From Atrina japonica (taxonomy: Eukaryota > Mollusca > Bivalvia > Pterioida > Pinnidae), in the NCBI GenBank assembly GCA_030159075.1, contig BROG01000484.1:1-64000 (forward strand): 64,000 bases of DNA. The letters run 5' to 3'. Position numbers and translations under genes: made by a program. The notes below the pieces were generated by a model, which did not search any database, had not been told where the DNA came from, and was given only the letters and a program-made list of their open reading frames with translations. Each line of letters begins with the position of its first letter. Position 1 is the first letter of the stretch. Below are positions 33,032-47,396 of the stretch, one piece after another.

Positions 33032-33170
33032 TTTATTTTATTTTTTTTTTTTTATTTTTCAATTTATTTTTTTATTTTAATTTAATTTTTTTTTTTTTTT
33101 TATATTGATATTTTATTTATATCTTTATATATATTTTTTTTTTTACTTTTTATATTTTTTTTTTTAATAA

Positions 33171-33212
<42 letters not shown>

Positions 33213-36200
33213 TTTCGTCTTATTTTTCTTATTATTATTTATATTTAATTATATTAAATAATTTATTATTTATTTTTATATATTTTTTTTTTTTTTACAT
33301 TTTTAATAATTTTATTATTTATTTTTTTTTTTTATTGGATTTTTAATTTTTTTTTATAATATAATTTTTGCAATATTTCACTTTTTTAGATTAGTTACTT
33401 ATTATTTTTTTTATATTATTTTAATTTATATTTTAATATTAATCTATTTTTTTATTAATTTTTTTTATTTGTTTGGTTTTTTTTTTTTTGCCCTTTTTGT
33501 TTTTATTTATTTTAATTTTTTTCTATTAAATAATAGTTTTTATAGATTATATATATCTAGTTTATTATTTTTGTTTTTAAATTTTATTTATATATTTATT
33601 ATTATTTTTTATTTAGTTAATTTTTATTTTTATTTTTTATTTATTATATTTATTTTTTTTAAATATTTAGCTATAATTTTTTTTTTTTTTATTTTTAGTT
33701 TTTTTATGTTATTTTATTTTTTTATTTAATATATTTTATTTTTATTTATTTTAAATTTTAATTTTCATTTTATTATTATTATATATTTTTTATTTTTTAT
33801 TATTTAATATATTATGTATTATTTATTATTTATATATTTTTTTTTTATTTTTTTTTTTTTTTTATTCCAATTTCTTCTAATTTTTTTTTTTTTTTTTTTT
33901 ATTATTATATAATATCTTATTTTATATTTTTTTTTTAATTTTTTATTTTTTTTTGTTTTTTTTTTTATTTTTTTATTTCATTTTCTTTTGTAGTATTTTT
34001 TATTTAATTTATTTTAATATTTATTTATTTTTTTATAATTTATTTTATCTTTATTTTTTTATATTTCAATTTTTTTATAATATTTTTTTTGTATATTATT
34101 TTTTGTTAAATTTTTTTTTTATATTTACATTTCAAAATTTTTTTTTTAATTAAAATTAATTAAATTTTTATTTTTTTTTTTAATCGATTTTTTTTAATAT
34201 TTTAAGTTTTTTTTTTATTTTTTTCAATTTTTAATTTTTTTTTTTATAATTTTTGTTTATTTGATATTTTATTATTATTTTATTTAATATGTTCAATTTT
34301 TTGTTTTTTTTTCATTTTTTATATGTTTTTTTATTTTATTATTTATTTTTTTTTTCCATAAATAATTATGTTTTTAATTATATTTTTTTTTATAATTTGA
34401 TTTTTTTTTTAATATTTATTTTATTATTTAAATATATTTTATTTATTTATCTTTTTTTTTTTTTTTTGTTTATTATTTTTTTATTTTTTCCAATTCTTTT
34501 TTTATATTTTTTTTTATATGATAAAACATTATTATTTTTTATTTTTATTATATTTATTATTTTTTTTGTATTTATTTTTTTTTTATTTATTACTTTTTCT
34601 ATATAATTTTTTTCATATATTTTTTTTTTAAAATTATTTTATAATTTATATTTTCATAACTTTGTTTATGTTATTTTTCTATTTTATTTTTTCTATTATT
34701 TATATAATGTTTTAATATTTTTAATATATTTTATATTTTTATTGATTTAGTTTTATTTTAATTTTTTTTCTATTGTGTATTTTCATTATTTTTTTTTTTT
34801 TTTTATAGAATTCTTAATTGTTATTGTTTTATCAATTAATTCTATTTTTTTTTTTACTTTTTTTTTATATATATGTTTTTTATTGATTATTTATTAATTT
34901 TTTTGTTATTTAATTTTATAAATTTTAATTTATTTTTTTATATATTTTTTATCGATTTATATTTTTTTTTTGTGTAATTTTTTTTTTTATTATTTTTATT
35001 GTGTTTTTTATTTTTTATTTATATATTTAATTATTAGTATTTTTTATTGTTTATTTATGATTAAATCAATTTTTACTTTTATTTTTTTTTATTATTTATT
35101 ATTTTTTTATTTTTTTTTATATTATTTTATTTTATATTTTTACTTTAATTGTTATGTTGTTTTTTTAAATTTTTTTTTTAATTTATTAATATTAATATTT
35201 TTTATATTTATTTTTTTTTTTTATTAAACTAATTTATTTATTTTTATTAATTTAATTTTATATTATTTTTATTAAAATATAAATTTTATTATTATTTTAT
35301 TTATATTTTTTATGTTTTTTTTTTATTTTTTATTTTTTTATTTATTTTATTTTTTTTACAAATTTTATTTTTTGTTATTTTTTCTTATTTATTATTTTTT
35401 ATTTTATTATTTTTAATTACAATTTTTATACTTTTATTATTTATTATAATTTTTTTTTACTTATTATCTTTTTTTTACAAGTTTTTTTTTTTTAATTTTT
35501 TTTTATTTTTTTTTTGTTTATTATTTTTTTATTTTTAGTTAATTTTTTTTTACTTATTTTTCTTATATCTATAATTATGATATTTTTTTTTTAGTTTTAT
35601 TTTTTTTTTTATGTTTTTTTTTTTCTATATTTGTCTATTATTTTATTTTTTTATTTTTTTAAATTCCCACAACATATTTTATTATTATATTTTTTTTTTT
35701 TTGATTTTTTATTGATTATTTTATTTATTCTTTTTTTTTATATTTTTTAGTCAATTTTTTTATTTTCATTTTATATTATCTATTTATTTTATTTATTTAT
35801 TATATTTTATATTTTGTCTATTTATTTATATTTTTATTTATTATTGTTTTTTTAATTTTTTATTATTTAGTTATTTATATATTATGATTTATTTTTTTTT
35901 TTTATTTTTATAAATATTTAAAATTTTAGTTATATTTATATTTTTTTTAAATACAGATCTATTATAATTATTATATTATTTTCTTTTTTTTTTTTCTATT
36001 TTTTATTTTTTTTATTTAAATATTTTTTTCTTATTATTTTATTAATTTATTATTTTTTATTTTTTTATTTTTTTTATATTTTTTTGATATTTTTAGAATT
36101 ATTATTTTTTTTTTATTTTTTATTAATATTTTTATGTATCTTTTTTTTTTATTTCAACCACATTATTTTTTACAAAATATTTATTTTTTTTATATTATTT

Positions 36201-36287
36201 TTTATATTTAATTATCACATTTTTTTATTATAATTTATATATTTTTTATTTTAAATTATTTTTTTTTGTTTTAGGTTATGTAATTTT

Positions 36288-36319
<32 letters not shown>

Positions 36320-39300
36320 ATTTGTTTAGTTATAATTTATTTTTTTTTTTATTTTTTATTTTTATTATTTTATTATTTCTTTTTTTTATATATTTATAGT
36401 ATTTTCATATTATTTTGTACAATTTTTTTTTTTATTTTATTAATATTTTTTATTTTTTTTTTTTAAAATATATTTTGTATACTTTTTTTTTAAATTTTAT
36501 TTTTATTATTTTTTTTTTAATTTATTTGTTATTCTATTTTATAATATATAGCTTTTCATGTTATTTATTTATATTTTTCTTATTTATCAAAATTTTATAT
36601 TTTTTTTTATATTTTTATTTCTTTTTTTTTATTAAACATATTTTTATTTTATTATAATTTTATTTCTATTAATTATTTATTTTATTTATTTTTTTTTTTT
36701 ATTATATATTAATATAAATTTTTTTTATAATTAATATGTTTTTTTTTTTTTTTTTTTTTATATTTATTTATTTTTTTTATATATTAAATATTTTCAAATA
36801 TATATTTTTTTTTTGTATTTTTTTGTTTATGATTAATAATTTATTTTTGTCTAATTATTTTTTTTTTTTATATTTTATTTAAACTTTATACCAATTTTTT
36901 ATTTAATTTTTCTTTTATTTATTTATTTTTTCTTATTTTTTTATTTTTTATATATTTTTATTTTTATATTTTTACTAATTATTATATTTTTTTTCTTTTT
37001 TTTATTTTTATTTTTGTTAATTGGTTTTTTTTGTTATTTATACAAATTAAATTTTTTAAATTTTTTATAATATTGTTTTATTTATTTTTTTATCTTATTT
37101 ATTATTTTTTTTTTTTCATTTATTTTGTTTTATATCTAGTTATATATTTGTATTATTGTTTTTTTTTTTTTATTTATCATTTGTCACAAATTAAATTATA
37201 TTTATTTTTATTCATAATTTAAAATTATTTAATTAATTTATTATATAATTTATCAATTTTTTAATTTTTATATTTTTGTATTTTTTAGAATTATTATAAT
37301 AAACTTTGTTATTTTTTTATTAATTTTTATTTATTATTTTTTTTTAATATTATGTTATTTGTATTATTATTGTTAGTTTTTTATTTGTTATATGTTTTTT
37401 TTTTCATTTTTTTTTTATATTAATATATTTATTTTATAATAATTTATTATAAGATATATTTTTTTTTATATAAATTTTTATTTATTTTACCAAGTTTTGT
37501 TTTTTTATTATTTATATTTTTTTGTTCAATATTTCTTTTTTTTTTTTTGTATTTTTTTTAATTTTTTTTATTTTTTTTCTTAAAATTTTAAATTTTTAAT
37601 ATCTTTGATTTTAAATTTTTGGTTTTTTATTTTTCAATTATTCATTTTATTTATTTTATTATTCATATTTTTTTTTTATATTTTATATTATTATGTATTA
37701 TATTATTATTTATATTAATTAATTATTTTTTTTTTTATTTATAATTTTTTTTTTTTTATTTTTTTTGTTAATATTCTTTTTATTATTTTTATTTTTTTAT
37801 TTATTTTGATATTTAATAATATTTATTTAATATTTTCAATTTTCATTTTTTATTATTTTTTTATTTTTTAAGTTTATTTTATATTTTATAATTTTATGTT
37901 TTGTTTTTTATTTTTTAATGTTTTTGGAAAATTTTTTTTTCATATTATTAATTCTATATATAATATTTAATTTTTTTTTTGTTATTTTTTTTTATATTCT
38001 ATTTTATAATTATATTATATATATTTTTTATACCCGAACTTTTATCTATATTTAATTCCATTTTCTTTTTTTGTTATTTTTATTTATTATATATTTATGT
38101 TTATTTTTTATATTTTTTTTTTTTTATTTTATTCAAATATTTATTTTTTTTATTTTATATTTTATTTATATTAATTTCAATCAAGTCTAATATAATATAC
38201 ATTTTGAATTCAATATTTATACCAATTTTTATTTACTTCTTTAATTAATTTTTCCAATTTTAATTAGTTATTTTTATGTTTTTATTTTTATTATTATGGG
38301 TTTTTTTTTATTTTTAATTTATTTATTTGTTTTATTTTATTTGTTTATTAATATTTTTTTATATTTATTATTTTTTTTTTATATTTAAATCTATTTTAAT
38401 TTTATATTATATTTTTTTATTTTGTTTTTAATTTTTATTATAGTCAAATTTTATTATCAATTTCTTTTTATTTTTTTTTTCATTTTTAGTTTTTTTTGTT
38501 TATAATATTTATTTTTCTTTTTATAATTATTTAATAATTTTATTATGTATTTATATTTCTTTTTTTATTTTATTTTATTTAATACTTTTTTAATTTTTGA
38601 TTTAATAGTTATATTGCTTATATACATTTTTTATGTTATCCAAATTATTTATATTCATATTTTTATTTTTTTTTGTTTCTCTATATTTTTTTATTTTTTA
38701 TTTTTTTATTATTTATTTTATTGTTTTTATATTTATAATCAAATTATCTTATTTTTATTTAATTTATTTAACTTTATACAAATATTTAATATATTTAATA
38801 ATTTTTAATTTTTTTTTTTTTGTTTTTATTTTTTTTTTTATTTTTTTTTTTTATTTTTTTTTTTTTTTATTAATTTATTTTTCTTATATTTTTACTTTTG
38901 TATTTTATTTATTTTTTTTTATTTTTATTGCTAGATTTTATTATATATATTTTTAATTTTTGTTTTTTAAATATTTTTGTTAATTTTAAATTTTATTATT
39001 TTTTTCTTTTTAATTATAATTTTTTATTTATTTTTTTTAATTTTTTTTTATATTTATTTTTTAATTTTATTTTTTTTAATTAATTTTTTTTATTTATTTA
39101 TTTTTTTAATTATTTATTTTTTTTTTATTTTTTTTGTTTTATTTTTTTTTTTTTTATTATAATTACTTTTTTTATTTATTTTTTTTTTTAAATTTATTTT
39201 ATATTTATTACTTTTAATTAATTTTTTTTCATTTTTTTTATTTTTTTTATTATTATATTTTTAATGTTTTTTTATTAATTTAGACTTTATATTTTTTTTT

Positions 39301-39732
39301 TTTTATTTTTTTATTTTTTTTTATATATATTTTTTTATTTTTTTTATGTAATTTTTTTTTTTTTCTTTTTTAAATTTTTATTTATTTTATATAATTTGTT
39401 TTTTTATTTTTTTTTTATTATTTTTTTTTTGTTTTTTTTGTTTTATTTTATATTTTTTATTTTTTCTATACGATTTATAGATATTTTGTTTTAATATCCC
39501 AATTATTCAATAATTTAGTATTTATTTATTATTTATTATTTTTTACAATGTATTATTTATTTTTAACTTTTTTGTATTTTTTTTTTTTTTTTTTTTTATT
39601 TTATTTTATTTATTTTTTATTCTATTTTAATAGATTTTTTTTTATTTTATTTTTATTTATCAATTAATTTAAATTTATTTAAATTTATTATATATATTTA
39701 ATTTTTTATTTTTTGTATAATATTTTGTTTAT

Positions 39733-39768
<36 letters not shown>

Positions 39769-42700
39769 TTTTTAATTGTTATTTTTTTTTAATTTATTAT
39801 TATTTTTTTTATTTTTTTTTTTTTCAATGTCTTATTTTTTTTTATTTATATCCCAATTTTTGTCAAATTATTTCATTATTTTCCCAATATTTTATTTTTT
39901 AAAATTTTATTCAATTTTTTTATTATAATATTTTTAAATTTTGGGTTTTTTTATTTGATATATTTATTTTTATCTTTTCTTTTTTTCTTAGATTATTTAT
40001 TTATTATTATTTTTTTTATATTTTTTATATTTATTTTTATATTTTTTTTTTAATTTCTCTTTTTATATTTTATATTTTTATCCATATTTTACTTTATATT
40101 TTATAATTTGTATATTTTTAATTTTTCATTTATTATATTTTATTTTACTTATATATTTTATTTAATATTTAAATATTATTTTTTTTTTTTTTTTTTTTCT
40201 ATTTTTTTTTATTATTAGATAATTTTTTTTTTTGTTTTTATTTACATTATTTTTTTTATTGTTATGTTTTTATTTTATTTTTATTTTTTTTAAATTTAAT
40301 ATATCTTTTGTTTTATATTTTTTTTTTTTTTTTGTGTTTTTTTATGTTAAATTTTTTTTTTTTTACTATTATTTTTTTTAATTAATTTTTATTATATTTA
40401 AAAATTTATTTTTCCAAATTATTTTTATTTTTATTACAATCTAATTTTTTATTTTATTTTATTAATTTTATTTTAATATTCTTTTTTTTTTATGTTATAT
40501 TATATTTTTTTTTATTTATGATATTTATTAATTTTTTATTTAAATTATTTTTTATTTTTCTTTTTTTTTTGTTTATTGTAATAAAATTTTTTTAATAATT
40601 TTTTAATTTTATTCCTTTTTTTTTATTTGTATTTTTTATTCTTTTTTTTTTTGTTTTTAACCATTAATTGTTATTTAATTTATATAAATTGTTATTTTTT
40701 TTTTTTTTTACACATTTTAATTTTTAATTAATTATATTTTCACTATTTTTATTATTATTGTTTTTATTTTATAATATTGTTTTTATTTTTTTTATTCTTT
40801 AATTATTTATTCAAGTTTTTTTTATATTTTTTGTATATTTGTAATTTTATTTTAATTATATTTATTTATTTTATTTTAATAATTTTTATATTTATTTTTG
40901 TACTAGATTTTAATTATAAAAAATTATTTGTATTAATTTTACTTTATTTTTTTTATATTTTCTGTATTTATATTATTTTATACAAGTATTTTTATTTTTT
41001 AAATATTGTTTTATATTACTATTTCTTTTTTTTTATTAACTTTTTTTTTTTTTTTTTTTCATATTTTTATGTAAATTTTTATTTTTTAATATTACAATTA
41101 TTTTATTTATTTTGTTTAATATATTTTTTTTTTTATTTTTTTTTATTATTTATTAATTTTTATTTTAATCTTTTTTAATTATTTTTATCTTTTTAATTTT
41201 TAATATTTTGTATTTTTATATTATTATTTTTTTTATGTATTTTTTTTTTTAAAATTTTTTAATTATATGTATTTTTAACTACTATTTTTTCAAATATATT
41301 TATTAAATTTTTTATTTTTTTTTAATTATTATTTTTTTGTTTTTAGTTTTATATTTTTTAATATTTTTTTTTAATTTTTTTATTATTTATATTTTAGTTT
41401 TTTTTTTTATTTATATTTTTTTATTATTTTAATGTTATTATTTTTTTTTTTTTTATTAAAATAAGTTATTAAAATTTTTTATTTTTTTTTTATTATTAAT
41501 ATTTATTTTTATTATTTATTTTTTTTAATTTTTTTTATTTTTTTTTTTTATTTTTGCCCAATTTTTTTTCCTAATTATTTTTTTTTATTTTTTAATTATT
41601 TTTTTCTTTAATTTATATTTAAAATTTATTAATTTATATTTTATATTAATTATAAATTTATTTATAATTTTATCTATTTTTATTTTTTTTTCTATTTAAT
41701 ATTATATTTTAATTTTCTTAGTTTTATTTGTTTTATTTATTTTTATTATTTTTTTATATAGTATAATTTTATTATTTTTTATCTTTTTTTGTATTTTTTT
41801 TTTATTATTTATTTTTATTTTTATTTTTAAAATAATAATTTTTTTGTTTGTTATTTATATTAATTTTTATATTTTATTATTTATTTTTTTTTTATAATAT
41901 TTAATTTTATATTTCATTTTTTATATATATTAATTTGTTATTTATTTTTTTTTTTGCAATATAATTTTTTGTTATTCAATATTGTTATTTAATAAATTTT
42001 TTTTATTAATTTATTTCTATTTATTATTTTATTTTTAATTATTTATATATTTTTATTATTTATTGTTTTTTACCCACCAATATATCTTTATATATTTTTA
42101 TTTGTTATATTTTTTAATAATTTTTAATAGTTTTTTTTTATATATATATTTTTATTATTATATTATTAATATTATTTTTTAATATTTTTATAATTTTATA
42201 TTTATTTTTTATTTTTATACAATTTTTATTGTATTAATTTTTTTTTATTTTTTTATTTTTTTTTTTTGTTATTTATTTTTTTTTTATATTTTTTTTTATA
42301 TTAAATTTTTTTTTAAATTATTTCTTTTTATATTTTTTTTTTTCATTTTGTTTTTTTTTATTTTTTTTTTTTTTTTTTTTTAATTTATTATTTATTTTAA
42401 CCTTATTTTTTTTTTTTTATATTTTTTATAGTCTTTGTTTTTTTTTCTTTATTCTTATTTCTTTGTTTTTAAATTTTTTTTATTTCTATTATATAATTTA
42501 TTTATATTTTTAAATTATTAGATTTTATTTTTATAATTTTTTTTTAATATAATTGAATTTTTTTTTTTTATTTTTTTTTTTTTATAATTTTTTATGTTTT
42601 TTATTAATTTTTATGTTGTTGTTTATTTATTTTATCTATTTTTTTTTTATATTTATTATATTTTATTTTTATTATTAAATATTTTTATTAATATTTTAAA

Positions 42701-45700
42701 TTATTATTACTATTAATAATTCATTGATAATTTTTTTATCCAATTATTTATTTATTTTATTTTTTTCTTTTTTTTTTATAGTGATACTTTTTTATATGTT
42801 ATTTATTAATTTTCATTTTATTTTTTAGTTTTTATCTTATAAATAATTTTTTTATATTTTTATTATTTTTGTAATTTTTATATTTATAATTTTTTATTTT
42901 TTATTAATTTTTTATTTTGTTTACATTTATTAAATTTTATAATTTTTATTTATTTTATTAATTATTTTAATTTTATATTTATTATATATTTTTTTAATTT
43001 ATTTTAATATTTTAAAATTTATTAGTTTTATATTTTATTTTTATTTTTTTATTTTTATATACTTTTAATATATTTTTATTTATTATTTATTTTTATTTTT
43101 ATATTTTATATCTTTATTTTTTTTTATTTTTTTAATTTTTATTATTAAAATTGATTTTGACCAAAATATTTACATTATTATTTTTATTTTTAATTTTTTA
43201 TTTACTTTGATTTTATTATTTTAATTTTTAAATTTTATTATAATGATTTTATTTTTGTTAGTATTTTATATTTATTTTTTTTTATTTTTTTTTTTTTTTT
43301 TTCTTTAATTAATTAATTTTTTTCATCTTTTATTTTATATTTTTTTTTTATTAATTTTATTTTTAATTATTTTTTTAAATTATTGTTCTTATTTTTATTT
43401 ATATTTTATTTTTTTATTATTTTATATTTTTATGAATTTTTTTCTTAATATTCTTATTTATTTTTATTTATAATTATTTTTATTTTTATTCTTTTTTATT
43501 TTTTTTTATTTTTATATTTCTTTTATTTTTTATCATTTTATTTTTATATTTTTATTTTATTTGAATATATTAACAAATTTTTTTCTATATTTATTTTTTT
43601 TATTTTTATATTTTTTTTTTTGAAATAATATGTTTTTATTTTTTATATAATTTAAATTTATTATTTTTATTTTATATTTTTGATTTTATTTATTTTTATA
43701 TTTTATTTTTATTTTTATTTTATTTTTTTCTATTTTTTAATTTTTATTTTTTTTTTTTTTTTTCTTTCAATTTATATTTTATGTTAATTTCCCATATTTT
43801 TTTATATATTTGCATTTTGATTATTATTATAATATTTTTTAGTTTTTCATTTATAATTTTTTTGTTTTTTTTGTTTTTATTATTATTTTTGTTTTTATTT
43901 ATTGGTTTTTTTTTAATATTTTATAAGTTTTATTTTTATTATTTTTATTTTTTATTTTTTATTTTATTATGTCCATTTATATTAATTCATTTTTTTTTTA
44001 ATGCAATTCCTTTATTTTTATTTTGTTTTTTATTATATATTATGTATATTTATATTTTATTTATTTTATTTTTTATTTTTTTTTATTAATTTTTTTATTT
44101 ATATTATTTTATTATTTTATTGAAATTTTTTATATTTATTTTTTTTATTTTATAAATATGTTTTTTTTTATTTTATTATTTATTATCTTTCATTTTTTTT
44201 TTTTTATTTAAATTTTTTATTTATAAATTATTTATTAATATATATTATTTTATCTTTTTTTTATTTTTTTTTTATCTTTTATTAATTTGATTATTTCTTA
44301 TTTTATTAATTTATTTTAATTTATATTTTTATTTATTATTATATTTTTAAAGTTATATTATTATTATTTAACGTTAATTTTAATTAATTTTTATTAATTT
44401 TTTATAATTTATTTTATATTTTTATTATATTTTTTTTTTTTTTATTTTTAATAAATATTTTTTTATTTTTTTTTTTTTATTATTTTTTTTTATTTTTATG
44501 TTAAATTTTCCAAAATAGATTTTTTATTTATTTTATAATTTTTATTTTAATATTTTATTTTTTTTAATTTTTTAGTATAATAATTTCTTTTTATTTTAAA
44601 TATTTTTTTAACGATTTTCTTTTATATTTTTTATTTTTTTTTTATATTTTTTTTTCTATTATTTTTTTTTTTTTTTTATATATTATTTAAATTTTTTATT
44701 TTAATTGATTTTTTAATGTTTTTATTATTTATTTTTTTCAAATAATTATTTTAATATTTTTTTTTTATTATTTATTTTTTATTAGGTTTTTTAATTAATC
44801 AAACCAAATGATATTATTTGTTTATTTTAATTAGATTTTTTTAATTTTTAATTTTTATATTCTATCTTAATTAATATTATATTTTTATTTTTTTTATATC
44901 AATTTTTAGTTTTAACCAATATTTTTTTTTTTATTTTAGTTATTTTTTTTTTTTTTAATTTTTTTTTATAATTATTTATTTAATTTATTTTATATTAATT
45001 TTTTATCTATTTTTTATTTATTTTTTTTATTTTATTTTTTTTTATTTTTTTTTAAAATATGAGTTTTATTTTATTATTTTATATTATTTTAATGAAGTTT
45101 TGTTTTATTTAATTTATGATTTATAATTTTTATTTTTTATTTTTTTTATTTATTCAATTTTTGTTTTATGTTTTATTATTTTTTTTATTTTAATTTTTTA
45201 TTTTTTTTTTTAATTTTTAATTTATAGTTTTCTTTTTTTATATTTATTTTAATTTGTTAGTTATAAATTAATTTTTTTTATTTATTTATATTTAAATTAA
45301 TATTTTTTTTTATATTTTATTTTTTAATTAGAAGTTTTTCATTTATTTTTTATTTTTTTTTAATTTATATTTTTTTTTATCTTTATAATATTTATTCTAT
45401 TTTATTATTTTTATATTGTTTTAATTTTTATATTTTTTTGTAATTTATTTTTTATAATTTAATTATATTTAATATTTTTTTTATATTTTTTTTTTTTATA
45501 TATTTTATTTTTTTTTTATTTATATATTTAAATTTTATTTTTTATTAATTTTTATTTATTTTATGTATTTTATTTATATTTTGTTATTTTATTTTTAGAT
45601 TTTTATTAATTAAATTTAATTTATCAATATATAAATATATTATGATTTAATTTTATTCAATTATTTTTCTACTATATTTAAAATATCTTTATCCTTGTTT

Positions 45701-47334
45701 ATATTTTTTTAATATTTTTTATTTTTTAGTAAATTTTTTGTCAATATTATTTTATTTTGTTTATTATTTTTTATTTTAGAAAAATATTTCTTTTTATTAT
45801 ATATTAATTTATATTTTTTTTTTATATTCAAATTTTATATAATTTTTTTATTATAATTTTTATTTTTTTATTTGTTTATTTTTTTTATTTTTTATTTTAG
45901 TTTTTTTTTTTTTCTTTTAGTTAATATTATAAAAAATAGTTTTTTTTATTTTTTTAAATTTTAATTTTTTTTTAATATATTTATATTATTTTTTTCATTA
46001 TTTATTTTATATAATAATTTTTATTTAATTTGTATATTTTTTTTATATTAATATTTTTGTTATTTTTTTTATTTATTTTTTTTTATTATTTTTTTTTTTT
46101 TTTTATTATATTTTTTTTTTATTTTTTTATGTTGATTATTTTTTTTTTTTTATTTGTGTTTTTTTTTTTATTTTTTTTTTTCTTTTTTTTTATTTTTTTT
46201 GGTTAATTTTTTAATTAATTTTATGTATTTAATTATATTAATGTTTTTGTTTTTGTATATTTCAATTATAATTGTTATATTTTACAATTTGATTTTTTAT
46301 TTATTTTTTTTTTTTTTTTTTGTATTATTTTTTTCATTTAATTTTAATTTTTTTAATTTTTTATAATCAATTTTGTTTGTTTTTTTTATTTTTTTTTTTT
46401 TTGTATTAATTTGTTTATTTTTATTTTGTTATTATTTTTATTATATTTTTTTTTTTTTTTTTATTTTATTTTTATATCAATAATTTTATAAATTTTTTTT
46501 TTTCAAAAATATTTTATTTTTTTTAATTTTTATTATTTGTGTTATATTAGTTTTTCTATAATATTTTATATAATTATATTATTTTTAAGTGTTTATATTT
46601 TTTATTTTTTTTTTTTTATTTAATTGTTTATTTATTTATTTTCTTTTTTTTTTTAAGTAGTTTTTGTTTATTATTTTAAATTTTTATTTGGTTGTGTATT
46701 ATTTTTATATTTTTAGTATTTTTTTTATTATTGTAATTTAATTTATTTTTTTTGTTTATTATAGTTATTTTTTTTTCAATTTTTTTTTTTATAAAGTTTT
46801 TTTTTTTTTTGTTTTTTTATTTTAATTATTTTTTATATTATTTTTTTTTTTTTATATTTTTTTATTTTAATTTTAAATATTTTTTTATTTTTAATTTTAT
46901 TATTTTTTTTAAATTAATTTTTTATATTTTTTTTTTATTCAATTAGTATTTTACCCAAATTTAATTTAATAAAATTTTTATTAATATTTATAACTTTCTA
47001 TATTTATGATATTAATATTTTTTTTTTTTATTTGTTTATTAATTACAATTTCTATAATTATATATTTTTTAATTATATTTTTAAATTTATTTTTTTAATT
47101 TTATTGTTTTTTTATTTATTTAATTTGTATATAAATTTTTTTTAGATTTTAATTTTTTATTACGTTATATTTTTTTTTTATTATTTTTTATTTTTTTTAC
47201 ATATATTTAAATTGTTATATAATTTCAAGTTATTTATTTATTTTTACCTATTCTTTTGTATCCATTATTTTAAATTTTTCTTTTTGTATTTTTATTTATA
47301 GTTTATTATTTATTTTATTATTATTACGTAGTCT

Positions 47335-47396
<62 letters not shown>

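Noticed and set aside
25528..46946. Dozens of plus-strand reading frames of 60-133 codons in the T/A block
   Set aside because: All encode only Phe, Leu, Ile and Tyr runs produced by T-rich composition; sense stops are rare by chance and antisense stops abundant. No codon structure, motif or homology.
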